Below, one piece after another: positions 53,618 through 62,283 of a stretch of DNA of 64,000 nt. The translations under genes were made by a program, and so were the position numbers. Positions within the stretch are counted from its first letter, which is position 1, and each line of letters opens with the position of its first letter. The stretch is from Gp6-AA40 sp035649395. GTDB lineage: Bacteria; Acidobacteriota; Vicinamibacteria; Vicinamibacterales; UBA2999. The notes beneath the pieces were generated by a model that saw only the letters and a program-made list of their open reading frames with translations, had not been told where the DNA came from and ran no database searches. The DNA is taken from positions 3,140-67,139 of the forward strand of contig DASRJR010000215.1 of NCBI GenBank assembly GCA_035649395.1, read 5' to 3'.

Positions 53618-54571
53618 TTGATCCATTTCGACATCGAGGAACGGTATCAGGACGAACAGACCGTCGGCCGCGCACTTTCGGCTGGCAACATCGTCGTTCT
53701 TTCGCTGCTCCTGCACCTGCTCGTCATCTTCATCATCCAGTTCGCACCTCGCCTGACCCTGTTCCTGCCGTCAGAAGAGGAGCTCAAGGCCCGTCAGGAG
53801 GAGCTCCTGAGGCAGCAACGCGAGCGCGAGCGGAACGAGCGCCGCTTCGTCTTCATTCAGCCGCGCCTCGAGCTGGAGACGCCAAAACCAAAGCCCGACG
53901 TCGACTTGTCCGATTTGAATCGACGCGCCCAGTCACCTCAGCGGGCGTTGAAACCAGACAACCCGCTGCCGTTTGCCCGCGGGAACACTCCGGAACGCAT
54001 CGAGCAGGCACAGCCCGAACAGGCGCGTGGCGCTGAGACTCCGGTCAAGCCCGATACGAGCCCGCCACAGCCAAACCCGCAAGAGCAGACGGCGCAGCAG
54101 TTGCCGCGCGCCGATCAGGGCATTCGCCGAGCGCCTGAGATCTCACGCCCTGCTCAGGGAGCGCTCGGTGAGGCGTTGCGCAACCTGCAGAAATACGTCC
54201 AGAACGAAACGTTTCACAACGAGCAGGGCGGCGCGAACGATCCCGGCGCGACGATCCAGTTCGACAGCAAGGGCATCGACTTTGGACCCTGGCTGCGCCG
54301 CTTCGTCTCGCAGGTACGTCGAAACTGGTTCGTGCCCTATGCCGCCATGACCTTCCGTGGTCGTGTCGTGCTGCAGTTCAACATCCACAAGAACGGCGCC
54401 ATCACGGACGTCCTCGTCGCCTCACCATCCAACATCGAGGCGTTCAATCGCGCCGCCTACAATGCGATACTCGGCTCGAACCCGACTGAACCGCTGCCGC
54501 CGGACTATCCGGATCCCGTGGCGTTCTTCACGGTGACGTTCTACTACAACGAGCAGCCGCCGCTCCGTTGA
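53618..54571 (+). CDS. TonB-family energy-transducer-like protein
   Basis: 317 residues from TTG 53618, the only initiator in the frame after a TAA at 53600 (next Met is far inside). One N-terminal helix (GNIVVLSLLLHLLVIFIIQFAPRLTLFLP), then a charged Glu/Arg coiled stretch (EEELKARQEELLRQQRERERNERR), a long Pro/Gln/Lys-rich periplasm-spanning region, and a TonB/TolA-like C-terminal domain (GPWLRRFVSQVRRNWFVPYAAMTFRGRVVLQFNIHKNGAITDVLVASPSNIEAFNRAAYNAI). It could be TonB- or TolA-like; no exbB, exbD or tolQR is adjacent. Confidence 0.8.
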   Translation: MIHFDIEERYQDEQTVGRALSAGNIVVLSLLLHLLVIFIIQFAPRLTLFLPSEEELKARQEELLRQQRERERNERRFVFIQPRLELETPKPKPDVDLSDLNRRAQSPQRALKPDNPLPFARGNTPERIEQAQPEQARGAETPVKPDTSPPQPNPQEQTAQQLPRADQGIRRAPEISRPAQGALGEALRNLQKYVQNETFHNEQGGANDPGATIQFDSKGIDFGPWLRRFVSQVRRNWFVPYAAMTFRGRVVLQFNIHKNGAITDVLVASPSNIEAFNRAAYNAILGSNPTEPLPPDYPDPVAFFTVTFYYNEQPPLR

Positions 54572-54585
54572 GACCTCGACTGAAC

Positions 54586-54666
54586 ATGCCGACCCGGACG
54601 CAGCAGCTCGGTCTGATCATCGTGCTTGCCGCTCTCGCGCTGTACGTCATCATCAGCGTGCGTTGA
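54586..54666 (+). CDS. 26-residue single-helix membrane peptide
   Basis: MPTRTQQLGLIIVLAALALYVIISVR. One hydrophobic helix with positive ends. It lies 14 bp after the TonB-like gene and its stop overlaps the TTG start of miaA (TTGA). There is no clear SD. It may be a genuine small protein or only a coupling ORF for miaA translation. Confidence 0.45.
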   Translation: MPTRTQQLGLIIVLAALALYVIISVR

Positions 54667-55661
54667 ACGAGCGGCCTTCGACTGCGTTCAGGCCCGCCCG
54701 ATCAGAAGAGGGGCGGCCACTCATCCTCGCCGTGCTCGGTCCGACCGCGACGGGCAAAAGCGCGCTGGGCCTCGCCCTGGCCGAACGATACGGCGGCGAG
54801 ATCGTCAACTGCGATTCGACCGCGGTGTATCGCGGATTCGACATCGGCACGGACAAAGTGCCGTCCGACGAACGGCGTGGCGTCCCGCATCACCTCATCG
54901 ACATCGCCGAGCCGACCGATGTCTACACGGCCGCGCAGTACGCTCGCGATGCCGATCGTGCGATTCGCGAGATTCATGCGCGAGGTGGGCTGCCGATTCT
55001 CGTCGGGGGCACCGGCTTTTACTATCGCGCGCTCACTCGCGGCCTGTTCCCTGGTCCCGGCGCCGATAGCGGACTGCGTGCGCGGCTCGACCGCGTGGCG
55101 GCGCGCAAAGGGCCGGAACGCCTGCATCGCATGCTGCAGCGCGTCGATCCCGAGTCGGCGGCGCGAATCATGCCGCGCGATCGAAAGCGGCTGGTTCGAG
55201 CGCTCGAAGTGTTTCTGGCGACGGGGCGGCCGCTCACGTCGCATTTCGCCGACACACAGTCGCCGATCTCGGACTGCGAGATTGTCGCGATGGCCCTCAC
55301 GATACCGCCGCCGCTGATCGCTGAACGCGTGGCGCGCCGTGTCGACGCACAGTTCGCCGCCGGCATCGTCAACGAGGTGAAAGGACTGCTCGCGCGTGGC
55401 GTGCCCGCCGATGCGCGGCCGTTCGGTGGACTCGTCTATCGTCAGGTGATGGAGATGCTGCGAGGGGTCAGAGACGAGGCCGCCACACGCGCGCTCATCG
55501 TCCAGGAGAACCGTCGCTATGCTCGCCGCCAGTTGATCTGGTTCCGTAAAGAGCCTAACCTTATCTGGTTCGATGGACCCGGCGAGCGGCCGGAGATCCT
55601 TCATCGCGTCGACGGCGCGCTCGCCTCGCGCGGTGTGCGCACGCGAGGAGACGCGCCCTGA
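54663..55661 (+). CDS. miaA: tRNA dimethylallyltransferase
   Basis: Transfers dimethylallyl to A37 of tRNAs reading UNN codons. 332 residues from TTG 54663 (no better start is in frame). P-loop LAVLGPTATGKSALGLALAERYGGEIVNCDSTAVYRGFDIGTDKV, then RRGVPHHLIDIAEPTDVYTAAQYARDA and PILVGGTGFYYRALTRGLF, all diagnostic, and the C-terminal RRYARRQLIWFRKEPNLIWFD. Its stop overlaps the hfq ATG (TGATG): the classical miaA-hfq pair. Confidence 0.95.
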   Translation: MNERPSTAFRPARSEEGRPLILAVLGPTATGKSALGLALAERYGGEIVNCDSTAVYRGFDIGTDKVPSDERRGVPHHLIDIAEPTDVYTAAQYARDADRAIREIHARGGLPILVGGTGFYYRALTRGLFPGPGADSGLRARLDRVAARKGPERLHRMLQRVDPESAARIMPRDRKRLVRALEVFLATGRPLTSHFADTQSPISDCEIVAMALTIPPPLIAERVARRVDAQFAAGIVNEVKGLLARGVPADARPFGGLVYRQVMEMLRGVRDEAATRALIVQENRRYARRQLIWFRKEPNLIWFDGPGERPEILHRVDGALASRGVRTRGDAP

Positions 55662-55894
55662 TGGCCCAGGTATCAGAACCACGCACCTCGTCCCCGGCTC
55701 CGCCCAACATTCAAGACGCCTTTCTGAATTACGCGAGGCGCGATCGCCTGGGCGTCACGATTCATCTGGTGAACGGTCGTCAATTCGACGCTCGGATCAA
55801 GAATTTCGACAAGTTTGCGCTGGTCGTCGAGGTGGACGGCGCCGACCAACTCGTGTTCAAGCACGCCATCGCGACCATCGAGACCAACACCTAA
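55661..55894 (+). CDS. hfq: RNA chaperone Hfq
   Basis: 77 residues. Sm1 motif NIQDAFLNYARRDRLGVTIHLVNGRQFDARIKNFDKFALVVEVDG and Sm2 ADQLVFKHAIATIET; the family consensus YKHAIST is LVFKHAIAT here, keeping the KHA core. No extended C-terminal tail, unlike enterobacterial Hfq. The N-terminal residues include an unusual PRTSSPAPP. Translation is coupled to miaA. It suggests sRNA-based regulation in the organism. Confidence 0.93.
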   Translation: MAQVSEPRTSSPAPPNIQDAFLNYARRDRLGVTIHLVNGRQFDARIKNFDKFALVVEVDGADQLVFKHAIATIETNT

Positions 55895-55895
55895 C

Positions 55896-57080
55896 CTGAC
55901 TCCCTTCTCTCGCGTCATCCTGATCGTGCTCGACAGCGTCGGTTGCGGCGAATTGCCCGACGCGGCCGCATACGGCGACGAAGGCAGCAACACACTCGGC
56001 AACATCGCAAAACACCGCCCGCTCCGCGTACCGCATTTGCGCGCGCTTGGCCTGGGGCGTGTCGTCGATCTGTCTGCGGCACCGGAGTCCACCGCGCCGC
56101 AGGCGGCGTACGGCCGCATGGCGGAGGCGTCAGCCGGCAAGGATTCGGTGACCGGCCATTGGGAGATGATGGGAGTGGTGCTCGACCGCCCATTCCCGAC
56201 GTTTCCGACTGGGTTTCCAGCCGAGGTCATCGCGACATTCGAGCAGCGAATCGGCCGCCCCGTGCTTGGCAACGTGGTGGCGTCAGGGACGGAAATCATC
56301 GCCCGTCTCGGCGCCGAGCACGTCCACACCGGCTACCCAATCGTGTATACGTCGGCCGACAGCGTGTTTCAGATTGCCGCGCACGAAGAGGTCATATCGG
56401 TGCCCGAGCTGTATCGGATGTGCGAGGTCGCGTTCGAGCTGGTTGGACGCGGTATGGGCGTCGGACGAGTGATCGCCCGGCCGTTCGTCGGCACCCCAGG
56501 TGCGTTCATGCGCACGGCGAACAGACACGATTACGCCCTCGATCCGGCCGGGGAAACGCTGCTCGATTTGCTGACTCGGCGCAACATTCCGGTTGTCGCG
56601 ATCGGCAAAGTGAAAGATCTGTTCGCGGGCCGTGGCATCACGCGTGCGACGCCGACGGCGAGCGATGACGAGGGGGTCACGCGGGTGCTGGAGGCGATGC
56701 ACACGGAGCAGGAGGGGCTGATCTTCGTCAACCTCGTTGACTTCGATACGGTGTACGGGCATCGCAATGACGTCGACGGCTATGCGATGAACCTCGAGCG
56801 ATTCGACGAGCGACTCCAGTCGGTACTCGAGGCCCTCGGTGCGTCAGACCTCTTGATCATCACTGCCGATCACGGCAACGACCCGACGACCCCGAGCACC
56901 GATCATTCGCGCGAGCACGTGCCGCTGCTGGTGACGGGTTCACGCGTGCGCCGCGGCACCCGTCTGGGTACCCGCCAGACCTTTGCCGATCTCGGCCAAA
57001 CGCTGGCCGCCAACTTCGGTGTGGGACCGCTGGCGCACGGCACGAGCTTCCTGGAGGACATCGTTGTCGACCATTCGTGA
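55896..57080 (+). CDS. deoB: Phosphopentomutase DeoB
   Basis: Interconverts ribose/deoxyribose 1- and 5-phosphates in nucleoside salvage. Alkaline-phosphatase superfamily: RVILIVLDSVGCGELPDAAAYGDEGSNTLGNIA, AYGRMAEASAGKDSVTGHWEMMG, PIVYTSADSVFQIAAHEE, GRVIARPFVG, RHDYAL, VNLVDFDTVYGHRNDVDGYA, ITADHGNDPTTPSTDHSREHVPLLV. The start is a problem: before RVILIVLDS the only in-frame candidates are CTG 55896, just after the hfq stop, and TTG 55815 inside hfq. The CTG gives 394 residues and is taken here; translation probably depends on coupling to hfq. Confidence 0.9.
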   Translation: MTPFSRVILIVLDSVGCGELPDAAAYGDEGSNTLGNIAKHRPLRVPHLRALGLGRVVDLSAAPESTAPQAAYGRMAEASAGKDSVTGHWEMMGVVLDRPFPTFPTGFPAEVIATFEQRIGRPVLGNVVASGTEIIARLGAEHVHTGYPIVYTSADSVFQIAAHEEVISVPELYRMCEVAFELVGRGMGVGRVIARPFVGTPGAFMRTANRHDYALDPAGETLLDLLTRRNIPVVAIGKVKDLFAGRGITRATPTASDDEGVTRVLEAMHTEQEGLIFVNLVDFDTVYGHRNDVDGYAMNLERFDERLQSVLEALGASDLLIITADHGNDPTTPSTDHSREHVPLLVTGSRVRRGTRLGTRQTFADLGQTLAANFGVGPLAHGTSFLEDIVVDHS

Positions 57081-58122
57081 GTCGCTCGAGCAGCGCGAGC
57101 GCGAGACGCTTGCCGCGCAGGCGGCCAAGAGCGCGAGCTCGCGCGGCCGGCTCAGGCCCGAGCCCGAAGACGATGTGCGGCCAGCGTTTCAGCACGATCG
57201 CGATCGGATCATTCACAGCAAGGCGTTCCGCCGCCTCAAGCACAAGACCCAGGTGTTCTTCGCGCCGGCCGGCGACCACTATCGCACCCGGCTCACGCAC
57301 AGCCTGGAGGTGTCCCAGATCGCGCGTACTATCGCCAAAGTGCTTCGTCTGCACGAGGAGCTCACCGAGTCGATCGCACTCGGCCACGATCTCGGGCACA
57401 CACCGTTCGGCCACGCCGGCGAGCGGGTACTCGACTCGCTCGTGCCCGGAGGGTTCCGGCACTACGAGCAGAGCCTGCGCGTGGTCGACGTGCTCGAGAA
57501 CGATGGCAAAGGGCTGAACCTCACCTGGGAGGTCCGCGACGGGATCGGTCGGCACTCGAAAGGGAAGGACGGGTCGCCCGTCGGTCTCGCTCCCGAGAAA
57601 CGAGCCGCCACGCTCGAGGGCCAGGTGATGCGCGTCGCCGACCTGATCGCTTATGTGAACCACGACATCGACGACGCGGTGCGGGCGGGCGTGCTGCATC
57701 CCGGAGACCTGCCAGACGACGCGGTGCGCGTGCTCGGGGCATCCTCGTCAGCGCGCATTGCCACGATGGTGAAAGACGTGGTGACCGAGACGCAGCGCGG
57801 CAACCTGACCGAGATCAGCATGAGCGATGAAGTGCTGTCGGCCACGTTGGCGATGCGGTCGTTCTTGTTCAGCGCCGTCTACGAGAATGACACCGCGACT
57901 GCCGAGTTCAAGAAGACGAGCGACATCCTCGGAGGCCTCTGGGAACGCGTTCGCGAGCGCCCTGCCGAGCTGCTCGACGCGCGCATCGTCGAGACGGAGG
58001 GCCTCGATGCGGCGGTGAGGGATTTCCTCGCCGGCATGACCGACCGATTCGCCGTCGCTCTCTATGAGCGGCTGTTCATCCCGAAGCCGTGGGTCGGCCC
58101 GATGGCTTGGAGCCAACTCTAG
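57064..58122 (+). CDS. dgt: dGTPase-like HD-domain nucleotidase
   Basis: 352 residues from TTG 57064, overlapping the deoB 3' end by 17 bp; the longer frame from 56983 is within deoB. Hydrolyses dNTPs to the deoxynucleoside and triphosphate. HD-domain features: DRIIHSKAFRRLKHKTQVFF, HYRTRLTHSLEVSQIARTIA, IALGHDLGHTPFGHAGERVLD (metal-binding HD), FRHYEQSLRVV and YVNHDIDDAV. Shorter than E. coli Dgt, and matches the deoxyguanosinetriphosphatase-like group. With deoB it suggests a nucleoside/dNTP housekeeping operon. Confidence 0.9.
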   Translation: MSTIRESLEQRERETLAAQAAKSASSRGRLRPEPEDDVRPAFQHDRDRIIHSKAFRRLKHKTQVFFAPAGDHYRTRLTHSLEVSQIARTIAKVLRLHEELTESIALGHDLGHTPFGHAGERVLDSLVPGGFRHYEQSLRVVDVLENDGKGLNLTWEVRDGIGRHSKGKDGSPVGLAPEKRAATLEGQVMRVADLIAYVNHDIDDAVRAGVLHPGDLPDDAVRVLGASSSARIATMVKDVVTETQRGNLTEISMSDEVLSATLAMRSFLFSAVYENDTATAEFKKTSDILGGLWERVRERPAELLDARIVETEGLDAAVRDFLAGMTDRFAVALYERLFIPKPWVGPMAWSQL

Positions 58123-58143
58123 ACATCTGGGCTGGCCCAGGCT

Positions 58144-58171
58144 GATTCCTGATTCCCGAATCCTGATTCCT
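58144..58171 (+). repeat. Heptanucleotide array GATTCCT
   Basis: Four consecutive 7-bp units: GATTCCT, GATTCCC, GAATCCT, GATTCCT. It lies between dgt and yceD, 12 bp upstream of a TATAAT box. Confidence 0.8.
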
Positions 58172-58183
58172 TGGAGGTCGCAG

Positions 58184-58189
58184 TATAAT
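58184..58189 (+). promoter_or_regulatory. -10 element for the yceD-rpmF-fab operon
   Basis: Perfect TATAAT 48 nt before the yceD ATG. The -35 position falls inside the GATTCCT array and has no good match, so promoter strength is uncertain. Confidence 0.5.
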
Positions 58190-58236
58190 GACAGGTCCCC
58201 TTTCGCACGATTTTCGCGAAGGGGCTTGCCGGCCGT

Positions 58237-58755
58237 ATGCAACTCGACCTGACCCGATATCGCCAAGGGCTCAATCACTTCTCGCGAGTGTTTCAGCCCG
58301 ACGACGTCGGCCAGGAGGGCGAGGCGTATCGAATCGCCGAGCCGGTCCACGTGGACATGCAGATCCACAAGGACAAGCAGCGATTCCGGCTGGTGGGCAC
58401 GGTGCGGACGCGGCTGGAACTGTCATGCAGCCGCTGCCTCGAGCCATTCTCGCTGCCGATCGACAGCAGCTTCGACCTGCGTTACCTCCCGGTCGAGGCT
58501 GCGGGCGAGGGCAGTGAGACCGACCGCGAGGTCAGCGAAGAGGATCTCGACGCCAGCGTCTATCGGGACGATCAAATCGATCTGAACGAGTTGCTGCGCG
58601 AGCAGTTCTATCTCACGCTGCCGATGAAGCCGCTGTGCCGGGAGGACTGCGCGGGCTTGTGCCCGCAGTGCGGCACGAACCGGAATACCGGGACGTGCGT
58701 ATGTTCGCCGCAATGGGAGGACCCGCGCCTCGCGCCGTTGAAGCGACTGATTTAG
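58237..58755 (+). CDS. yceD: YceD/DUF177 family protein
   Basis: 172 residues. The YceD family contains metal-binding cysteines, seen here as LELSCSRCLEPFSLPI and LCREDCAGLCPQCGTNRNTGTC. Found upstream of rpmF in many bacteria, as here, and connected to 23S rRNA accumulation and ribosome biogenesis in other species. SD-poor start; the operon -10 lies at 58184. Confidence 0.9.
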   Translation: MQLDLTRYRQGLNHFSRVFQPDDVGQEGEAYRIAEPVHVDMQIHKDKQRFRLVGTVRTRLELSCSRCLEPFSLPIDSSFDLRYLPVEAAGEGSETDREVSEEDLDASVYRDDQIDLNELLREQFYLTLPMKPLCREDCAGLCPQCGTNRNTGTCVCSPQWEDPRLAPLKRLI

Positions 58756-58770
58756 ACGTTCGATCAGACT

Positions 58771-58953
58771 ATGCCGAATCCAAAACGCCGCCATTCCAAG
58801 ACGCGCACTGCCAAGCGCCGCACGCACGACGCGCTGCGCGCCGCCACGACGGGCCTGTGCCCACAGTGTCACGAGCCGAAAGCCCCGCATCGCATTTGCC
58901 CGCACTGCGGGTACTACAAGACGCGACAGGTCAGGCCCGTCGACGAGGAATAG
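58771..58953 (+). CDS. rpmF: 50S ribosomal protein L32
   Basis: 60 residues, MPNPKRRHSKTRTAKRRTHDALRAA..., then the zinc ribbon CPQCHEPKAPHRICPHCGYYKTRQV with both CxxC pairs. Fifteen bp after yceD. The rpmF-fab linkage is widespread and couples ribosome and lipid synthesis. Confidence 0.97.
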   Translation: MPNPKRRHSKTRTAKRRTHDALRAATTGLCPQCHEPKAPHRICPHCGYYKTRQVRPVDEE

Positions 58954-58966
58954 TGGCGATCGACGC

Positions 58967-59926
58967 GTGATCGCCTTCATCTTTCCAGGCCAGGGCTCTC
59001 AGCAGGTCGGCATGGGTCGCGCGCTCGCCGAGGCGTTCCCCGAGGCGCAGCGTGTCTTCGCGGACGCCGACGCGGCCTTTGCGAGCGAAGCGTCCTCTCC
59101 TCGATCGCTGAGCACGTTGTGCTTCGAAGGCCCCGAGGCGGAGCTGATGCTCACCGAGATCACCCAGCCGGCGATCCTCACGGCCAGCATCGCCGCCTGC
59201 CGTGTCCTCGAGGCGCGAGGCATCCGACCGTCGTTCGTCGCTGGCCACAGCCTCGGTGAGTATTCAGCCCATGTCGCCGCCGGCACGATCGGCTTCGGCG
59301 ACGCCGTGCGGCTGGTGCGCCGGCGCGGCCGCTATATGCAGGAGGCGGTGCCCGTCGGCGTCGGGGCGATGGCGGCGATCCTCGGCGCCGAGCTCGACGT
59401 CGTTCAGCGCGCATGTGACGAGGCTGCGCAAGGCGAGGTGGTGAGCCCCGCGAACATCAATGCGCCGGGCCAGATCGTGATTGCCGGCCATGCCGCGGCC
59501 GTGCAGCGTGCCTCCGAGCGGGCGCGCGCGCTCGGGGCAAAGCGAGCCATCCCGCTGTCGGTGAGCGCTCCATTCCACTGTGCGTTGATGGCGCCTGCCG
59601 AAGCGCGACTCGAGCCGGAGCTTCGCGACTTGCTGGCGGCGTCGCCGCTCGTGCCCGTCGTCGCCAACGTCGACGCGCAGCCCAAACGTGAGGCCTGGGC
59701 CGCCATCGATGCGCTCGTCCGGCAGGTGTCCGCGCCCGTGCGTTGGGCCGACGTCGTCCAACGCCTTGCGTCCGAGGGCATCACCACGTATGTTGAGGTG
59801 GGCCCAGGTGCGGTGCTCAGCGGTCTGGTCCGGAAGATCCACAAAGATGCTCGCGTGGTGCAGTTCGGGTCGCCTGACGACCTCGGCACGATCGTAGCGG
59901 CATGCTCGACTTCGGCGGAAAACTAG
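58967..59926 (+). CDS. fabD: Malonyl-CoA-ACP transacylase FabD
   Basis: 319 residues from GTG 58967 (VIAFIFPGQGSQQVGMGRALAEAFPEA), which is the expected start of FabD. The nucleophile is Ser in FVAGHSLGEYSAHVAAG; other motifs QEAVPVGVGAMAAILG, GQIVIAGHAAAV and SVSAPFHCALMAPAE. The end overlaps fabG by 25 bp, consistent with an operon. Loads malonyl onto AcpP for fatty-acid elongation. Confidence 0.96.
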   Translation: MIAFIFPGQGSQQVGMGRALAEAFPEAQRVFADADAAFASEASSPRSLSTLCFEGPEAELMLTEITQPAILTASIAACRVLEARGIRPSFVAGHSLGEYSAHVAAGTIGFGDAVRLVRRRGRYMQEAVPVGVGAMAAILGAELDVVQRACDEAAQGEVVSPANINAPGQIVIAGHAAAVQRASERARALGAKRAIPLSVSAPFHCALMAPAEARLEPELRDLLAASPLVPVVANVDAQPKREAWAAIDALVRQVSAPVRWADVVQRLASEGITTYVEVGPGAVLSGLVRKIHKDARVVQFGSPDDLGTIVAACSTSAEN

Positions 59927-60642
59927 CGATTGTGACCGGCGCGTCGCGCGGCATCGGCCGCGGCGTTGCCGAGATGCTCGCCGCCCGCGGCGCGCACGTC
60001 ATCGCCGCCGCCCGCAGCGACAACGCCAAGGCCACGGTCGACGCGATCCAGGCCGCCGGCGGCCGCGCCGAGGTCGTCTCGTTGGACGTGACCGACACGG
60101 CGGCCGTCGACGCCATGGTGGCCGGTGTGTTGGAGCGGCACGGCCGCATCGACGTGCTCGTCAACAACGCGGGGATCACGCGCGATCAGCTGATGCTCCG
60201 CATGAAGCGTCAGGAGTGGGACGAGGTCATCGCCACCAACCTGACGGCGGCCTTCACGTGCGTGCAGGCGGTGCTGAAGCCGATGATCAAGCAGCGCAAC
60301 GGACGGATTATCAGCGTCAGCTCGGTCGTCGGGCAGATGGGGAATGCGGGTCAGGCCAACTACGCGGCATCCAAGGCCGGGTTGATCGGGTTCAGCCTGG
60401 CGCTCGCGCGCGAAGTCGCGTCGCGGAACATCACGGTGAACGTCGTGGCACCGGGCATGATCGATACCGATATGACCCGCGCCGTCGCGGGGAAAGCGCA
60501 GTCCGATTGGGAAGCGCTGATTCCGCTCAAACGCCTCGGCCTGCCGGCGGACATCGCCGCGGCCGTCTGCTTTCTCGCCTCGGATGAGGCGTCGTATATT
60601 ACGGGTCACGTTCTCGCCGTAAATGGCGGCATGTACATGTAA
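59902..60642 (+). CDS. fabG: 3-oxoacyl-ACP reductase FabG
   Basis: 246-residue short-chain dehydrogenase. NADPH motif VTGASRGIGRGVAEMLA, NNAG in VLVNNAGITRDQL, catalytic Ser and Tyr-x-x-x-Lys in ISVSSVVGQMGNAGQANYAASKAGLIGFS, and substrate-side VVAPGMIDTDMT. It ends with the FabG signature SDEASYITGHVLAVNGGMYM. Starts inside the fabD 3' end. Confidence 0.96.
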   Translation: MLDFGGKLAIVTGASRGIGRGVAEMLAARGAHVIAAARSDNAKATVDAIQAAGGRAEVVSLDVTDTAAVDAMVAGVLERHGRIDVLVNNAGITRDQLMLRMKRQEWDEVIATNLTAAFTCVQAVLKPMIKQRNGRIISVSSVVGQMGNAGQANYAASKAGLIGFSLALAREVASRNITVNVVAPGMIDTDMTRAVAGKAQSDWEALIPLKRLGLPADIAAAVCFLASDEASYITGHVLAVNGGMYM

Positions 60643-60677
60643 TCAAAGCCACGTGCTCAATGACCGCCCCGGATGAC

Positions 60678-60697
60678 GGCGGGTCTTCAAACCCGCC
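60678..60697 (+). repeat. CTTNAG-family palindrome (copy 10)
   Basis: GGCGGGT, CTTCAA, ACCCGCC in the 111-bp gap between fabG and acpP. The centre is CTTCAA, one base from CTTCAG, and the stem is that of copies 6 and 11. Confidence 0.7.
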
Positions 60698-60712
60698 GAC
60701 GTGAGGAGTCGA

Positions 60713-60740
60713 ACAATGAGCATTGGGCATTGGGCGTTGA
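60713..60740 (+). repeat. Heptanucleotide array GCATTGG
   Basis: Units ACAATGA, GCATTGG, GCATTGG, GCGTTGA in the fabG-acpP gap, ending just before the acpP SD (TTAGGAGG). Confidence 0.65.
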
Positions 60741-60753
60741 TTAGGAGGATTCG

Positions 60754-60996
60754 ATGGCAGTCGCAGACAAGGTGAAGAGCATCATCGTCGAGCAGCTCGG
60801 CGTGGATGAAGAGGAAGTGACGCCGGACGCGTCGTTTGTCGACGACCTCGGCGCCGACTCGCTCGACACGGTGGAGCTCGTGATGGCCTTCGAGGAGGAA
60901 TTCGGGATCGAGATCCCGGATGAGGACGCCGAGAAGATCACCCGCGTCAAGGAAGCGATCGACTACATCGAAGCCCACGGCAAGGGCAAAAAATAG
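60754..60996 (+). CDS. acpP: Acyl carrier protein
   Basis: 80 residues, strongly acidic. Phosphopantetheine attachment Ser is in FVDDLGADSLDTVELVMAFEEEFGIEIPDEDAEKI. Excellent SD AGGAGG before the ATG. Sits between fabG and fabF, the standard order. Confidence 0.98.
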   Translation: MAVADKVKSIIVEQLGVDEEEVTPDASFVDDLGADSLDTVELVMAFEEEFGIEIPDEDAEKITRVKEAIDYIEAHGKGKK

Positions 60997-61009
60997 GAGT
61001 CGGGGCCGT

Positions 61010-62251
61010 TTGAGCAGACGCGTCGTCATCACCGGGATCGGACTGGTGTCGTCGCTCGGCATCGGCACCGCCGCGACCTGGCGGGGGCTGCTGGCGGGCA
61101 CGCCGGGCGTCACCCGTGTCACGAGATTCGATGTGACCGGATTCGCCGCCCAGATCGCCGCCGAGGTCAAGGGGTTCGATCCGCTGCAGTTCATCGAGAA
61201 GAAAGACGTCAAGAAGATGGACGTCTTCATCCAGTACGCCGTCGCGGCGTCGCAGTTCGCGATGGACGACTCGGGGCTGCGCATCACGAAAGAGAACGCG
61301 CCCGACGTCGGCGTGTTCATCGGGTCGGGCATCGGCGGGTTCCAGACGATCGAGCGCGAGCACAGCGCGCTGCTCGACGGCGGCCCGCGCCGCATTTCAC
61401 CCTTCTTCATTCCGTCGGCGATCATCAACCTGGCCTCAGGCCAGGTCTCGATTCGATTCGGCGCCAAGGGACCCAACATCGCGACGTGCACCGCGTGCTC
61501 GGCATCGGCGCACGCCGTCGGCGAGTCGTTCGAGATCATCAAACGCGGCGACGCCGAGGCGATGATCGCGGGCGGGTCCGAGGCGGCGATCACGCCGATG
61601 AGCCTGGGCGGTTTCGGGGCGTTGCGCGCGCTCTCGACGCGCAACGACGAGCCGAGCCGCGCCAGCCGGCCGTTCGACACCGATCGCGACGGGTTCATCA
61701 TCGGCGAAGGCGCTGGCGTCCTGATCCTGGAGGAGCTGGAATACGCGAAGCGGCGCGGCGCCAAGATCTACGCGGAGGTGGTCGGCTACGGGCTGTCGGG
61801 CGATGCGTATCACATCACGGCGCCATCGGAAGACGGCGACGGGGCGATTCGCGTCATGCGGATGGCATTGAAGAAGGCCGGCGTCGCCCCGAGCGAAGTC
61901 GACTACATCAACGCCCACGGCACCTCGACTCCGTACAACGACCGGCTCGAGACGATCGCCATCAAGACCTGCTTCGGCGAGCACGCGCGCGCGGTCGCGA
62001 TCTCCTCGACGAAGTCGATGACCGGCCACCTACTCGGCGGCGCCGGTGGCCTCGAGGCGGGCATTTCCGCGCTGGCGGTGCACGATCAGATCGCGCCCCC
62101 GACAATCAACCTCGAGCACCCCGATCCCGAGTGCGACCTCGACTACGTGCCGTGCAAGAGCCGCCCGATGCCGATCCGCTACGCGCTCTCGAACTCCTTC
62201 GGCTTCGGCGGCACCAACGCGGCGTTGCTGTTCAAGAAGTACGAAGGCTGA
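61010..62251 (+). CDS. fabF: Beta-ketoacyl-ACP synthase II FabF
   Basis: 413 residues from TTG 61010 (SRRVVITGIGLVSSLGIG...), which has AGGAG 10 nt upstream; an ATG at 60920 lies inside acpP in another frame. The Cys-His-His set is visible: CTACSASAHAVGESFE (nucleophile), NAHGTSTPYNDRLE and KSMTGHLLGGAGGLEA. Also NSFGFGGTNAALLFKKY at the end. Completes the fabD-fabG-acpP-fabF unit; fabH and fabI are elsewhere. Confidence 0.96.
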   Translation: MSRRVVITGIGLVSSLGIGTAATWRGLLAGTPGVTRVTRFDVTGFAAQIAAEVKGFDPLQFIEKKDVKKMDVFIQYAVAASQFAMDDSGLRITKENAPDVGVFIGSGIGGFQTIEREHSALLDGGPRRISPFFIPSAIINLASGQVSIRFGAKGPNIATCTACSASAHAVGESFEIIKRGDAEAMIAGGSEAAITPMSLGGFGALRALSTRNDEPSRASRPFDTDRDGFIIGEGAGVLILEELEYAKRRGAKIYAEVVGYGLSGDAYHITAPSEDGDGAIRVMRMALKKAGVAPSEVDYINAHGTSTPYNDRLETIAIKTCFGEHARAVAISSTKSMTGHLLGGAGGLEAGISALAVHDQIAPPTINLEHPDPECDLDYVPCKSRPMPIRYALSNSFGFGGTNAALLFKKYEG

Positions 62252-62283
62252 CGTTATCGCTCATCGTCATTTGCGATCGCCGC

